Part shown: in pieces, positions 1-10,184 of the stretch
Layout of the letters: the number at the start of each line of letters is the position of its first letter
Position numbering within the stretch: the stretch's first letter is position 1
Assembly: GCA_003280885.1 (NCBI GenBank)
Contig: QCDN01000004.1
Coordinates: forward strand, 1-64,000
Length of the DNA: 64,000 nt
Direction: 5' to 3'
Source: Prochlorococcus sp. AG-355-J04
Lineage (GTDB): Bacteria > Cyanobacteriota > Cyanobacteriia > PCC-6307 > Cyanobiaceae
Program-made: the position numbers and the translations under genes
Notes under the pieces: model-generated
Databases searched by the model: none
What the model was told of the DNA's origin: nothing
What the model saw: the letters and a program-made list of their open reading frames with translations, nothing else

Positions 1-975
1 TTAAGAAGAAATCAGGCAATTAGAGAAATGGTTAGAGAAAACCATCTTACGGCAACTGACTTTATATATCCATTATTTATTCATGAAAAAGATTTTAAAG
101 AAAACATTTCAGCAATGCCCGGAACTTATAGATGGGATATTAATGGCTTAATAAAGGAGGTTACTCGGGCATGGGAATTGGGAATAAGGTGTGTGGTTCT
201 TTTCCCAAAAATTGATGATAGCTTAAAGACTGAAGATGGAGCAGAATGTTTTAATGAAGATGGTTTAATACCTAAAGCTATTCGAATATTAAAAAAAGAG
301 ATTCCAGAAATGGCAATAATGACAGATGTTGCCTTGGACCCATACTCTTGTGATGGTCATGATGGATTAGTTGATGAAACTGGCAAAATATTGAATGATG
401 AAACAATCGAAATTTTAAAAAAACAAGCTTTAACACAAGCAAGAGCTGGAGCAGATTTTATTGGCCCTAGTGACATGATGGATGGGAGAGTTGGAGCAAT
501 CAGAGCTGCTCTTGATAGTCAAGGATTTAGTGATGTAGGTATTATTAGTTACACAGCAAAATATTCATCTGCTTATTATGGCCCATTTAGAACTGCTTTA
601 AATTCGGCTCCTAGAGAAAATAGTAAGAAAATAATTCCAGACAATAAGTCTACATATCAAATGGACCCTGCCAATTCAAAAGAGGCTTTAATTGAATCTG
701 CATTGGATCAGTATGAAGGAGCTGATATTTTGATGGTAAAACCAGGAATTTCATACTTGGATATTGTTTATAGATTAAGCACTTTTTCAAATAAACCAAT
801 AGCAGCATATAACGTTAGTGGGGAGTATTCCATGGTGAAGTCTGCTGCTATGAAGAACTGGATTAACGAAAAAGATATTGTTTTAGAAACATTACTTAGT
901 TTTAAAAGAGCAGGAGCAAAATTAATACTCACTTATCATGCTTGTGATGCATCTCAATGGTTGCAGGATACTTAA
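1..975 (+). CDS. hemB: Delta-aminolevulinic acid dehydratase (porphobilinogen synthase), 5' end cut by window edge
   Basis: Reading frame open from base 1 (LRRNQAIREMVRENHLT); motifs MTDVALDPYSCDGHDG, GADFIGPSDMMDGRVGAIR, ILMVKPGISYLDI. Confidence 0.95.
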   Translation, partial: LRRNQAIREMVRENHLTATDFIYPLFIHEKDFKENISAMPGTYRWDINGLIKEVTRAWELGIRCVVLFPKIDDSLKTEDGAECFNEDGLIPKAIRILKKEIPEMAIMTDVALDPYSCDGHDGLVDETGKILNDETIEILKKQALTQARAGADFIGPSDMMDGRVGAIRAALDSQGFSDVGIISYTAKYSSAYYGPFRTALNSAPRENSKKIIPDNKSTYQMDPANSKEALIESALDQYEGADILMVKPGISYLDIVYRLSTFSNKPIAAYNVSGEYSMVKSAAMKNWINEKDIVLETLLSFKRAGAKLILTYHACDASQWLQDT

Positions 976-1036
976 AAACTCATTATTAACAAAAATTTGG
1001 TTTATTCTTAGATAAGTAATAAAAAACTGCTTTGTT

Positions 1037-1423
1037 TTGAATTTTTCACAAGGGGTAAATAGGATTGGTCACATTGCACTTAGAGTAGAGAATCTCGAAA
1101 GGGCGAAATCTTTTTATATTAAGCTGGGTATGAATTTGGTTTGGGATGATAAAGATTGGTCTTATTTAGAGGCTGGCAAAGGGAAAGATGGACTTGCCTT
1201 GTTAGGCCCTAGCTACAAAGCTGCCGGACCTCACTTTGCTTTTCATTTTGAAAATAAAAAAGAAGTGGAAAATATTCAAAATGATTTAAAAAATTCTGGT
1301 GTAAAAGTTGGTCCTTTACATGAGCATAGAGATGGAACAGCATCATTTTATATGAGGGATACTGAAGGAAACTGGCTTGAGATGCTTTATGTTCCTCCTG
1401 AAGGGATTCAATCGAATGTTTGA
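1037..1423 (+). CDS. Glyoxalase/VOC superfamily protein
   Basis: IGHIALRVENLERAKSFYIKLGM and C-terminal FYMRDTEGNWLEML typical of VOC fold; TTG start. Confidence 0.8.
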   Translation: MNFSQGVNRIGHIALRVENLERAKSFYIKLGMNLVWDDKDWSYLEAGKGKDGLALLGPSYKAAGPHFAFHFENKKEVENIQNDLKNSGVKVGPLHEHRDGTASFYMRDTEGNWLEMLYVPPEGIQSNV

Positions 1424-1435
1424 TTCTTTTTTTGT

Positions 1436-3847
1436 ATGCAAGAGAAAAGTTATTCTAAAAAATCATATTCAGATAACACCTTAGAAGAAGAATCTCTAAA
1501 CCTTTTAGAGTGGGATTCATTAAAAACGCATTTATCTTCATTCGCCTCGACGGAAATGGGTAAACGATCAATTTTAAGTTTTGTTATTCCTTCAGAATAC
1601 GGGGCATCTAAAAGACTTTTGAATGAAACTGTTGAAATTAATGAGCTAGAAAAAAATTTAGATAAATCAATTAGTTTTTCTGGTGTTTTTGATATTAGTA
1701 GAAATATTGAAATTTGTTCCAAGGGAGGGGTAATTTCATCTTCTGAATTGTTAGAAATAGCGAAAACAATTGCTGCAGCAAGAAATTTAAAAAAAATCTT
1801 TTTAGATTTTGAACAAAGGCCTTATATTTCATCATTTACAAAAAATTTAATTGACCATCAGAATATTGAAACGATTTTTAAAAAAGGCATTGAATCGAAT
1901 GGAAGAATTTCAGACAATGCTAGTAATGAACTATCTATTCTTAGAAAAGAATTTTTAGCTAAGAAACTTGAAAGAAAAATATTAGTTGAGAAATTTATTC
2001 AAAAGAATTTAGCTTATTTGCAAGATACTACTATTGGAGATCGATATGGAAGGCCTGTTTTAGCAGTGAAAGTTAATTATGTAGATAAATTTAAAGGCAT
2101 AATTCATGATTCTTCATCTTCAGGAAATACAGTATATTTTGAGCCTGAAAGTGTAGTAACTAAAGGTAATAAGATTGCTTCTTTAGAGGCTAGGATCACA
2201 GCAGAAGAATTTAAATTACTTAAGAAATGGTCCCAGGTTGTTAGTCATAATTCAGAAAATCTTATTGAAATGGCATCTATTTTATTGAGATTAGAAAATT
2301 CCCTAACTCGTTCAAGATATTCGAAATGGATTGGAGGCAAAACTCCTACGTTTGAGAAAAGTCCTATTATCTCTTTAATTGGTTTTTCTCATCCGTTATT
2401 GATTTGGGAACATAAGAAAAAAGGAGCCCCTCGACCAGTAGCTGTCGATTTTTATATAAATAGAAATATTAAGGTTGTAGCTATTACAGGTCCAAATACT
2501 GGAGGTAAAACAGCAGCTTTAAAAGGTTTGGGTTTGTCTTTGCTTATGGCTAGAGCAGGATTATTGATACCTTCAACTAATAATCCTATTATCCCTTTTT
2601 GTCCAAATATATATGTGGATATAGGAGATAATCAATCATTAGAAGAAAATTTATCTACCTTCAGTGGGCATATATCTCGCATAAAAGAGATATTAGATTC
2701 ACTTGATTATAAGAAAGGATTATCAGTTGTTTTGCTAGATGAGATTGGATCTGGCACAGATCCTCTTGAAGGAAGTGCTCTTGCGATGGCTTTATTAAAA
2801 GAATTTGCAAATAAATCTGATATCACTTTTGCAACTACACATTATGGAGATATTAAGGCTTTAAAATATAGCGACTCAAGATTTGAAAACGTATCAGTTG
2901 CCTTTGATGAGGATTCTTTGAAGCCAAAATATATACTCAACTGGGGTATTCCTGGGAGAAGTAATGCTTTGTCAATTTCAAAGAGAATTGGTCTCGATGA
3001 AAGCATACTCAATGAAGCTTCAAATTATCTAAAGCCAAAAGAAGTTGACAATATTAACCGTATTATTAAAGGACTTGAGGAAGAGAAGATTAAACAACAA
3101 AATTCTGCAGAAGCTGCTGCAGAATTGATTGCAAGGACTGAAATATTACATGATGAACTGAAGAGAAATTATGAATATCAAAAAATAAATGCTGAAAAAA
3201 TCCAGGAAATTGAAAGGTCTAAATTATCAAAACATATTGTATCCGCTAAAAAAGAGGTGATAAATTTGATTAAAAAATTAAGAGATAAAAATGTTAATGG
3301 AGAGGATACGAGAATTATTGGAAAAAGATTAAAGGAAATTGAAACGGAACATTTAACCCAAAAAAAATCTGAAAAGTCAATATCATGGAACCCTCAGGTA
3401 GGTGATTTTGTAAAAATTAAAAGTCTAAATAGTACGGGACAAATTGTAGATTTAGATAAAAAAGGTGGTTTTTATGAAATTAAATGTGGTTCATTCAGAA
3501 GCACATTATCTGTAAATGACTTTGAAGGTATTAATGGAGAAAAGCCTAATTTCAAAAGGTCAAAAATTGAGATCAAATCTATAAGAGAAGATTTTTCTTT
3601 TTCTAAAATTAGAACGAGTAAAAATACAATTGACGTAAGAGGGTTAAGAGTTCATGAAGCCCAAATAATTATTGAGGAGAAAATAAGAAAATTTCATGGA
3701 CCGCTATGGATTGTTCATGGAATTGGCACAGGAAAATTAAAAAAAGGACTAAGAAATTGGTTATCAGGTTTAAATTATGTTGATAAGATTGAAGATGCAG
3801 CTAATAACGAGGGTGGCCCTGGTTGCAGTATTGCGTGGATAAAATAA
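1436..3847 (+). CDS. mutS2: Endonuclease MutS2
   Basis: Walker A ITGPNTGGKTAALK, LLDEIGSGTDPLEGSALA, C-terminal Smr domain (IDVRGLRVHEA...WIVHGIGTGKL). Confidence 0.93.
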   Translation: MQEKSYSKKSYSDNTLEEESLNLLEWDSLKTHLSSFASTEMGKRSILSFVIPSEYGASKRLLNETVEINELEKNLDKSISFSGVFDISRNIEICSKGGVISSSELLEIAKTIAAARNLKKIFLDFEQRPYISSFTKNLIDHQNIETIFKKGIESNGRISDNASNELSILRKEFLAKKLERKILVEKFIQKNLAYLQDTTIGDRYGRPVLAVKVNYVDKFKGIIHDSSSSGNTVYFEPESVVTKGNKIASLEARITAEEFKLLKKWSQVVSHNSENLIEMASILLRLENSLTRSRYSKWIGGKTPTFEKSPIISLIGFSHPLLIWEHKKKGAPRPVAVDFYINRNIKVVAITGPNTGGKTAALKGLGLSLLMARAGLLIPSTNNPIIPFCPNIYVDIGDNQSLEENLSTFSGHISRIKEILDSLDYKKGLSVVLLDEIGSGTDPLEGSALAMALLKEFANKSDITFATTHYGDIKALKYSDSRFENVSVAFDEDSLKPKYILNWGIPGRSNALSISKRIGLDESILNEASNYLKPKEVDNINRIIKGLEEEKIKQQNSAEAAAELIARTEILHDELKRNYEYQKINAEKIQEIERSKLSKHIVSAKKEVINLIKKLRDKNVNGEDTRIIGKRLKEIETEHLTQKKSEKSISWNPQVGDFVKIKSLNSTGQIVDLDKKGGFYEIKCGSFRSTLSVNDFEGINGEKPNFKRSKIEIKSIREDFSFSKIRTSKNTIDVRGLRVHEAQIIIEEKIRKFHGPLWIVHGIGTGKLKKGLRNWLSGLNYVDKIEDAANNEGGPGCSIAWIK

Positions 3848-3888
3848 AATTTAAAATACTTAGAAAACAACTGAATAAGCGTAATTAA

Positions 3889-4872
3889 GTGCAATTTATT
3901 GATCAAGCCAACATTATTCTTAAAGCTGGAAAAGGTGGAAATGGAATAGTTTCATTTAGAAGAGAAAAATTCGTTCCTGCTGGAGGACCTTCGGGGGGAA
4001 ATGGTGGAAGAGGGGGTTCAGTTATTTTGATGGCTGATAGTAATCTTCAAACATTATTAGATTTCAAATTCAAACGTGAAATAATTGCTGAAGATGGATG
4101 CAAAGGAGGTCCTAATAAGAGATCAGGAGCTTCAGGTGAGGATACAATCCTTAAAGTACCCTGCGGTACAGAAATAAGGGATATTAAAACCGGTATTATT
4201 TTAGGAGACTTAACTAAAGATAAACAGGATTTAACTATTGCCATTGGAGGAAGAGGTGGACATGGTAATGCTTACTATTTAAGTAATCAAAATAGAGCTC
4301 CAGAATCATTCACTGAAGGAAAAGATGGTGAGATATGGGAGGTTCAATTAGAACTAAAACTTCTTGCAGAGGTTGGTATTATAGGCCTTCCAAATGCTGG
4401 GAAAAGTACCTTGATTTCTGTTGTGTCATCTGCCCGTCCAAAAATCGCAAATTATCCTTTCACAACTCTAATACCTAACTTAGGTGTAGTAAGAAAAATG
4501 GATGGGAATGGTTGCCTTTTTGCGGATATTCCTGGATTAATATCAGGGGCAGCTGATGGAGTAGGTTTAGGCCATGATTTTTTAAGGCACATCCAAAGAA
4601 CGAAGATACTTGTTCACTTAATTGATGCAATATCAGAAAATCCTTTACATGATTTTGAGATTATTGAGCAGGAATTAAAAAAATATGGAAAAGGACTTTT
4701 AGATAAAGAGAGGATAATAGTATTGAATAAAATGGAGCTTGTAGATGATGATTATTTGAAAATAATTAAAAAAAAGTTAGAAGATTTATCTCAAAAGAAA
4801 GTTTTAGTTATTTCTTCATCTTTAAAAAAAGGTTTATCTTCACTGCTTTCTGAAGTATGGAAAAGGATCTAA
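3889..4872 (+). CDS. obg: GTPase Obg/CgtA
   Basis: Glycine-rich Obg N-domain ([23 protein letters not shown]) and G1 [15 protein letters not shown] start. Confidence 0.95.
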   Translation: MQFIDQANIILKAGKGGNGIVSFRREKFVPAGGPSGGNGGRGGSVILMADSNLQTLLDFKFKREIIAEDGCKGGPNKRSGASGEDTILKVPCGTEIRDIKTGIILGDLTKDKQDLTIAIGGRGGHGNAYYLSNQNRAPESFTEGKDGEIWEVQLELKLLAEVGIIGLPNAGKSTLISVVSSARPKIANYPFTTLIPNLGVVRKMDGNGCLFADIPGLISGAADGVGLGHDFLRHIQRTKILVHLIDAISENPLHDFEIIEQELKKYGKGLLDKERIIVLNKMELVDDDYLKIIKKKLEDLSQKKVLVISSSLKKGLSSLLSEVWKRI

Positions 4873-4956
4873 CTTGAATTTAAAATTTTTTTGTAAAAAA
4901 ACACTTGATTTAATAATGAAAATTAGTCATAAATAAGATACTTCTTTCAACACAAT

Positions 4957-5139
4957 ATGAATTTCTATACTTGCTTTGATCAACAAGGAAAAATAATAGC
5001 TAGATGTCAAACCATTCAAGATATTGAGGTTTTGAAGAAAATGGGAAGACCAATTGTAGAAGTCAAGGAAATGAAAAATGAAGAGTCTGTTGTATGTTCA
5101 CTTACAGGAAGTCCATCCGACTTTAATAGAGATTACTAA
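4957..5139 (+). CDS. Small conserved hypothetical protein (60 aa)
   Basis: ORF with coding-like composition between obg and CP12, convergent to CP12 with a shared terminator. Confidence 0.6.
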   Translation: MNFYTCFDQQGKIIARCQTIQDIEVLKKMGRPIVEVKEMKNEESVVCSLTGSPSDFNRDY

Positions 5140-5150
5140 TAAAATTAATA

Positions 5151-5183
5151 AATAAAAAAAAGGGCTTTTAGAGCCCTTTTTTA
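5151..5183. terminator. Bidirectional rho-independent terminator
   Basis: AAAAAGGGCT-TTTAG-AGCCCTTTTTT between convergent genes. Confidence 0.85.
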
Positions 5184-5209
5184 TTGAGAATTATCTATCA
5201 AAAGAAAAA

Positions 5210-5428
5210 TTAATCATCATAAACAAGACATTCTGGTTCATCCGGGTTGGCATCGCAGAATAGTTCCAAAGCATTAGGATCATGTTTATCCTCTGGATGA
5301 TGATCCTTATATTCTTCGAGTTCTTTTAGCTCTTCAGTTAAATGTCTGACCTTTGGAAGATTGCCCTCTGCTTTTGCAGATTCGATTTCCGATTGATCTT
5401 TTTGGATGTGTTCGTCAATGGATTTCAT
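5210..5428 (-). CDS. CP12 domain protein (GAPDH/PRK regulator)
   Basis: C-terminal CDANPDEPECLVYDD signature of CP12. Confidence 0.92.
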   Translation of the reverse strand: MKSIDEHIQKDQSEIESAKAEGNLPKVRHLTEELKELEEYKDHHPEDKHDPNALELFCDANPDEPECLVYDD

Positions 5429-5554
5429 TTTAAGCTTTTCGTACTTTAGTAGACATACATAACATAGTTAATTTCTATTAAAAATGCATTATCTATGAAC
5501 TAAATAAGTGTTCATTACAACATCATTTTTTTTTGAAATTGATTTTTGTATTTT

Positions 5555-6499
5555 TTAGGTCTCTACTTTCATTATTTCTTTTAGCGATGGTAAAACTGGG
5601 ATAAGTTGATTTGGGTTTAAAGGGAATAAAGCTTTGTAGTAATCTTTTTTCCACTCAGTGTCGAGGCATGTCCTATTTACGTTAGATAATTTAAAGAATT
5701 TTAATCTCCATTCAATAATCTTTTCGAAACTTGATAGTTCTTGTTCAGTACATTTGAAAAGTTTGCTATATATCAATTCCCATCTTATAAGCGTTGGAAA
5801 AAGGTAAATATCTGCGTAGGTTAACTCTTCTCCAAATATCCAGTCCCCTTTGTTTTTCTGTAGAAAATTTTCAACTTCATTTATAGCTGCGAAAAGATTT
5901 TGACTTGCATTTTCGTAAGCTGACTGGTTTCTGGCGAAACCACATTTATATACGCCATCATTAATGCTGTTATTAATTAAATCTAAAAATTTTTGATTAC
6001 AGTCTTTAATAGTTAATATCTGAATTTTTGATTGAATTTTTATTGAATTGAGTAGTCTTATAATCTGTGAACTTTCATTAGACAAAATATTTACTTCATC
6101 TTTTACAAAACTAATTAAAAGAGGTAATGTCGCTCTAAAAATAATCTTTTTATTAGCTTTTTTGTAAAGGTCTGAAAGTCTCATGTAATCCTTAAACTTT
6201 CTATTGAAAATCCATTCGCCATGCTCAAGATCTGCTTTTAAAAAAATAATTTTAACTTTATTAGATAAATGTTTTATTTCGTGGACGAGTAAAGTTCTTT
6301 GACACCATGGACAAGAATTCCCTACCAATAAATAAATTTGTCCATTCTCATTATTAATATCGTATTCACTATCAATTGTTATACCTTTAGGCCTTTTATA
6401 GTTACCATGTATATCTGATGGTGCGAAGCCATTCATTAATTGGGTCCAAAACCAAAACCAGAATTTTCTGGTGGATTTTATAAGGTATTTATTTTGCAT
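5555..6499 (-). CDS. Glutathione S-transferase family protein (omega/xi type)
   Basis: YLLVGNSCPWCQRTLLVHEIK N-terminal CPWC motif; YADIYLFPTLIRW C-domain. Confidence 0.8.
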   Translation of the reverse strand: MQNKYLIKSTRKFWFWFWTQLMNGFAPSDIHGNYKRPKGITIDSEYDINNENGQIYLLVGNSCPWCQRTLLVHEIKHLSNKVKIIFLKADLEHGEWIFNRKFKDYMRLSDLYKKANKKIIFRATLPLLISFVKDEVNILSNESSQIIRLLNSIKIQSKIQILTIKDCNQKFLDLINNSINDGVYKCGFARNQSAYENASQNLFAAINEVENFLQKNKGDWIFGEELTYADIYLFPTLIRWELIYSKLFKCTEQELSSFEKIIEWRLKFFKLSNVNRTCLDTEWKKDYYKALFPLNPNQLIPVLPSLKEIMKVET

Positions 6500-6522
6500 A
6501 AAATTTTATTTTTAATGAAAAA

Positions 6523-7428
6523 ATGACTGTTCAAAGAATACTTATTGTTTCAGGCACTCATGGGAATGAAATTAATCCTGTTTGGGCGGTTAAGAAATTT
6601 AATAGTGAGGAAAATAGTTTAAATCATGGTATCGAGTATGAGTACATCATAGGAAATCCTGTTGCCTATGAAAAAGGTTACAGATATATAGATGAAGATT
6701 TAAATAGATCTTTCAAAGAAATTAAAAATCATGATCAAGACAATAATAGTGTTTATGAAATTAATAGAGCTAATTTTTTAGTCGATCAATTTGGAATTCA
6801 TGGATCTAAGCCGTGTCAAATTGCAATTGATTTGCATACTACTACTGCAAATATGGGAACAAGCATTGTTTTGTATGGGAGGAGATACAAAGATTTTTGT
6901 TTAGCTGCATTACTACAGAACAAATTTGGATTGCCTATTTATTTGCACGAAAAAGACAAAGCCCAAACAGGCTTTCTTGTAGAAGCTTGGCCATGTGGTT
7001 TAGTTATTGAAATAGGAGCTGTCGCACAAAATTTTTATGACCTAAAAATCATAGATAGATTCTCTCTAATAATTAGTTCCCTAAGGGAAGAAATAGATAA
7101 ATTAAAAAATAACCTTATAGAACTGCCAAAGGAATTAGTTGTTCATGTTCATCAAGGGAGTATAGATTATCCAAGAGATGAAAAAGGAGATATTGATGGC
7201 CTAATTCATCCTGAGAGAATAAACCAAGATTGGAAAATGATTAAAAAAGGAGATCCATTATTCCTGGATAGCCAAGGAATAATTCACAAATATGACGGAG
7301 ACCAATTGATTTGGCCTGTTTTTATTGGAGAAGTCGCTTATAAGGAAAAAAAAATTGCCATGAGCTACACAAAAAAAGAAGTGATTTGTTCCAAAAAACA
7401 ATGGGTTCAAGAGTTTGAAAGTCTTTAA
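6523..7428 (+). CDS. Aspartoacylase/succinylglutamate desuccinylase family
   Basis: VSGTHGNEINPVWAV, DLNRSF, AIDLHTTTANMG, VIEIGAV zinc-carboxypeptidase-like motifs. Confidence 0.88.
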   Translation: MTVQRILIVSGTHGNEINPVWAVKKFNSEENSLNHGIEYEYIIGNPVAYEKGYRYIDEDLNRSFKEIKNHDQDNNSVYEINRANFLVDQFGIHGSKPCQIAIDLHTTTANMGTSIVLYGRRYKDFCLAALLQNKFGLPIYLHEKDKAQTGFLVEAWPCGLVIEIGAVAQNFYDLKIIDRFSLIISSLREEIDKLKNNLIELPKELVVHVHQGSIDYPRDEKGDIDGLIHPERINQDWKMIKKGDPLFLDSQGIIHKYDGDQLIWPVFIGEVAYKEKKIAMSYTKKEVICSKKQWVQEFESL

Positions 7429-7546
7429 AATTAAGAAACAAGAACAATAAATAACTGAAAACTAATAAGGATTTTTTATTTAATAGATAAGTTTATTTAA
7501 TATTTAATACTTTTTTTTATTTTGCTAATTCTTAAATCTTAAAAAC

Positions 7547-7675
7547 CTAAATTCTTTCACTCCAATAAATAACAGCTCCAAAAGCCTCTAATTGCAGTCT
7601 TCTATGCTTAGCCTCTCTTAAGGAAACTACCTCTCTCGATCTTTTTCCGTTAAGAAGCCATTCGATTATTACCAA
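7547..7675 (-). CDS. Putative 42-aa small protein (TTG start), absent from supplied ORF track
   Basis: Own reverse-strand translation: MVIIEWLLNGKRSREVVSLREAKHRRLQLEAFGAVIYWSERI*. Confidence 0.6.
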   Translation of the reverse strand: MVIIEWLLNGKRSREVVSLREAKHRRLQLEAFGAVIYWSERI

Positions 7676-7790
7676 GTTGAATCCTCAATAACAAAGAAAA
7701 TCTTAAGACATGGAAGTTCTTTTCTTATATTTTCCAAAGAATAAGTTTACTTAAAGAAAAAATATTTACACATTTTTAGCGATTTTGGTC

Positions 7791-7796
7791 TAAAAT
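7791..7796 (+). promoter_or_regulatory. Putative -10 element (TAAAAT) of psbA
   Basis: TAAAAT about 70 nt before the psbA ATG; possible -35 TTTACA at 7765-7770. Confidence 0.4.
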
Positions 7797-7863
7797 CTTC
7801 GAAGCGGATTAATTTTCCGTTTTTATTTACACGTCTCACTTTAGAGACATACTTTACGAACTC

Positions 7864-8946
7864 ATGACAACTATTCAGCAGCAGCGTTCTTCGCTGTTAA
7901 AAGGTTGGCCACAGTTTTGTGAGTGGGTAACATCAACTAACAACAGAATTTATGTTGGTTGGTTTGGCGTCTTAATGATCCCATGCCTACTTACAGCAGC
8001 GGCTTGCTTCATCGTTGCATTCATCGCAGCACCTCCAGTAGACATCGACGGAATTAGAGAGCCAGTTGCTGGTTCATTCCTATATGGAAACAACATCATC
8101 TCAGGTGCAGTTGTTCCTTCATCTAACGCTATTGGTCTACACTTCTACCCAATTTGGGAAGCAGCTACTGTAGATGAGTGGTTATACAACGGTGGTCCTT
8201 ACCAGCTTGTAATTTTCCACTTCCTAATCGGTATCTCAGCATACATGGGAAGACAGTGGGAGCTTTCATACCGTCTAGGTATGCGTCCATGGATCTGTGT
8301 TGCATACTCTGCACCAGTTTCAGCAGCTTTCGCAGTATTCCTTGTATACCCATTCGGTCAAGGTTCATTCTCTGACGGAATGCCTCTAGGTATCTCTGGA
8401 ACATTCAACTTCATGTTTGTTTTCCAGGCAGAGCACAACATTCTTATGCACCCATTCCATATGGCTGGTGTTGCTGGTATGTTCGGAGGATCTTTATTCT
8501 CAGCTATGCATGGTTCACTTGTTACTTCATCTCTAATCAGAGAAACAACTGAGACAGAGTCTCAGAACTATGGTTACAAGTTCGGACAAGAAGAGGAAAC
8601 ATATAACATCGTTGCAGCTCATGGCTACTTCGGTCGTTTGATCTTCCAATATGCAAGTTTCAACAACAGCAGAAGTCTTCACTTCTTCCTAGCTGTATTC
8701 CCAGTTGTTTGTGTATGGTTAACTTCAATGGGTATCTGCACAATGGCATTCAACCTTAACGGTTTCAACTTCAACCAGTCAGTTGTTGATGCAAACGGTA
8801 AGATTGTTCCTACATGGGGTGACGTTCTTAACAGAGCAAACCTAGGTATGGAAGTAATGCACGAGCGTAACGCTCACAACTTCCCACTTGATCTAGCAGC
8901 AGCTGAGTCTACAACAGTAGCTCTTTCAGCTCCAGCTATCGGTTAA
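7864..8946 (+). CDS. psbA: Photosystem II D1 protein
   Basis: Full-length D1 sequence ([18 protein letters not shown] ... [18 protein letters not shown]). Confidence 0.99.
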   Translation: MTTIQQQRSSLLKGWPQFCEWVTSTNNRIYVGWFGVLMIPCLLTAAACFIVAFIAAPPVDIDGIREPVAGSFLYGNNIISGAVVPSSNAIGLHFYPIWEAATVDEWLYNGGPYQLVIFHFLIGISAYMGRQWELSYRLGMRPWICVAYSAPVSAAFAVFLVYPFGQGSFSDGMPLGISGTFNFMFVFQAEHNILMHPFHMAGVAGMFGGSLFSAMHGSLVTSSLIRETTETESQNYGYKFGQEEETYNIVAAHGYFGRLIFQYASFNNSRSLHFFLAVFPVVCVWLTSMGICTMAFNLNGFNFNQSVVDANGKIVPTWGDVLNRANLGMEVMHERNAHNFPLDLAAAESTTVALSAPAIG

Positions 8947-8966
8947 GCTTAAAGTTCTTAAATTTC

Positions 8967-8993
8967 AAGTCCCCTTTTAGGGGGCTTTTTTTT
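8967..8993 (+). terminator. Rho-independent terminator of psbA
   Basis: AAGTCCCCTTTTAGGGGGCTTTTTTTT. Confidence 0.85.
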
Positions 8994-9053
8994 GTTTAAT
9001 TTTCAATTGGTTTCATATAATGTTTATATATAGATAAAACATTTGATATTTCT

Positions 9054-10151
9054 ATGAGTAGTAGTTTTGGAAAAATTTTTCGTGTTAGTACTTTTGGAGA
9101 ATCACATGGTGGTGCAGTAGGAGTTATCCTTGATGGATGTCCCCCTAAGTTAAAAGTAGATATAAATCTGATACAAAATGATTTAGATAGGCGCAGACCT
9201 GGCCAAAGTGACATTACAACACCCCGAAATGAAGAAGATAAAATTGAAATATTAAGTGGGATAAAGGAAGGGTTAACACTTGGAACTCCAATAGCTATGT
9301 TGGTAAGAAACAAAGATCAAAGACCAGGCGATTATAATAATTTGGAGCAGGTATTTAGACCCTCTCATGCAGATGGTACATATCATCTGAAATATGGAAT
9401 TCAGGCAAGTTCTGGCGGTGGAAGAGCCTCTGCTAGAGAAACAATTGGAAGAGTTGCTGCTGGTGCTGTAGCGAAACAATTATTAAAAACCTTCTGTAAA
9501 ACTGAAATACTATCTTGGGTAAAGCGTATACATGATATTGATTCTGATATAAATAAAGAGAAGATTTCTCTAAAAAAAATAGACTCTAATATTGTTAGAT
9601 GTCCTGATGAAAAAGTATCAGCAGAAATGATAGAGAGGATTAAGGAATTAAAGCGTCAAGGAGACTCTTGCGGCGGTGTTATTGAATGTCTAGTAAGAAA
9701 TGTTCCCTCTGGTCTTGGAATGCCTGTTTTTGATAAATTAGAAGCTGATTTAGCAAAGGCTTTGATGTCTTTGCCCGCTACGAAAGGCTTTGAAATAGGT
9801 TCAGGTTTCTCTGGAACTTATTTAAAAGGAAGCGAACATAATGATTCGTTCATTAAGTCTGATGATTCTAGTAAGTTAAGAACAACATCTAACAATTCAG
9901 GAGGTATACAGGGAGGAATAAGTAATGGTGAAAATATTGAGATGAAGATAGCTTTTAAACCTACAGCAACCATCGGGAAAGAACAGAAAACAGTGAATGC
10001 TGAAGGTAAAGAGGTACTGATGAAAGCAAAAGGGAGACATGATCCGTGCGTTCTACCAAGAGCAGTTCCTATGGTTGATGCTATGGTCGCTTTAGTACTT
10101 GCTGATCATTTGCTTCTAAATCATGCCCAATGTGAATTAATAAAAAAGTAG
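9054..10151 (+). CDS. aroC: Chorismate synthase
   Basis: [53 protein letters not shown]. Confidence 0.97.
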   Translation: MSSSFGKIFRVSTFGESHGGAVGVILDGCPPKLKVDINLIQNDLDRRRPGQSDITTPRNEEDKIEILSGIKEGLTLGTPIAMLVRNKDQRPGDYNNLEQVFRPSHADGTYHLKYGIQASSGGGRASARETIGRVAAGAVAKQLLKTFCKTEILSWVKRIHDIDSDINKEKISLKKIDSNIVRCPDEKVSAEMIERIKELKRQGDSCGGVIECLVRNVPSGLGMPVFDKLEADLAKALMSLPATKGFEIGSGFSGTYLKGSEHNDSFIKSDDSSKLRTTSNNSGGIQGGISNGENIEMKIAFKPTATIGKEQKTVNAEGKEVLMKAKGRHDPCVLPRAVPMVDAMVALVLADHLLLNHAQCELIKK

Positions 10152-10184
10152 TTGTTTTGTTGAATAAATATATTCATCCTTAAC

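Noticed and set aside
8165-8404. ORFs inside psbA on both strands (also 8178-8375 +)
   Set aside because: Shadow ORFs created by the C-rich codon usage of psbA; no recognisable motifs.
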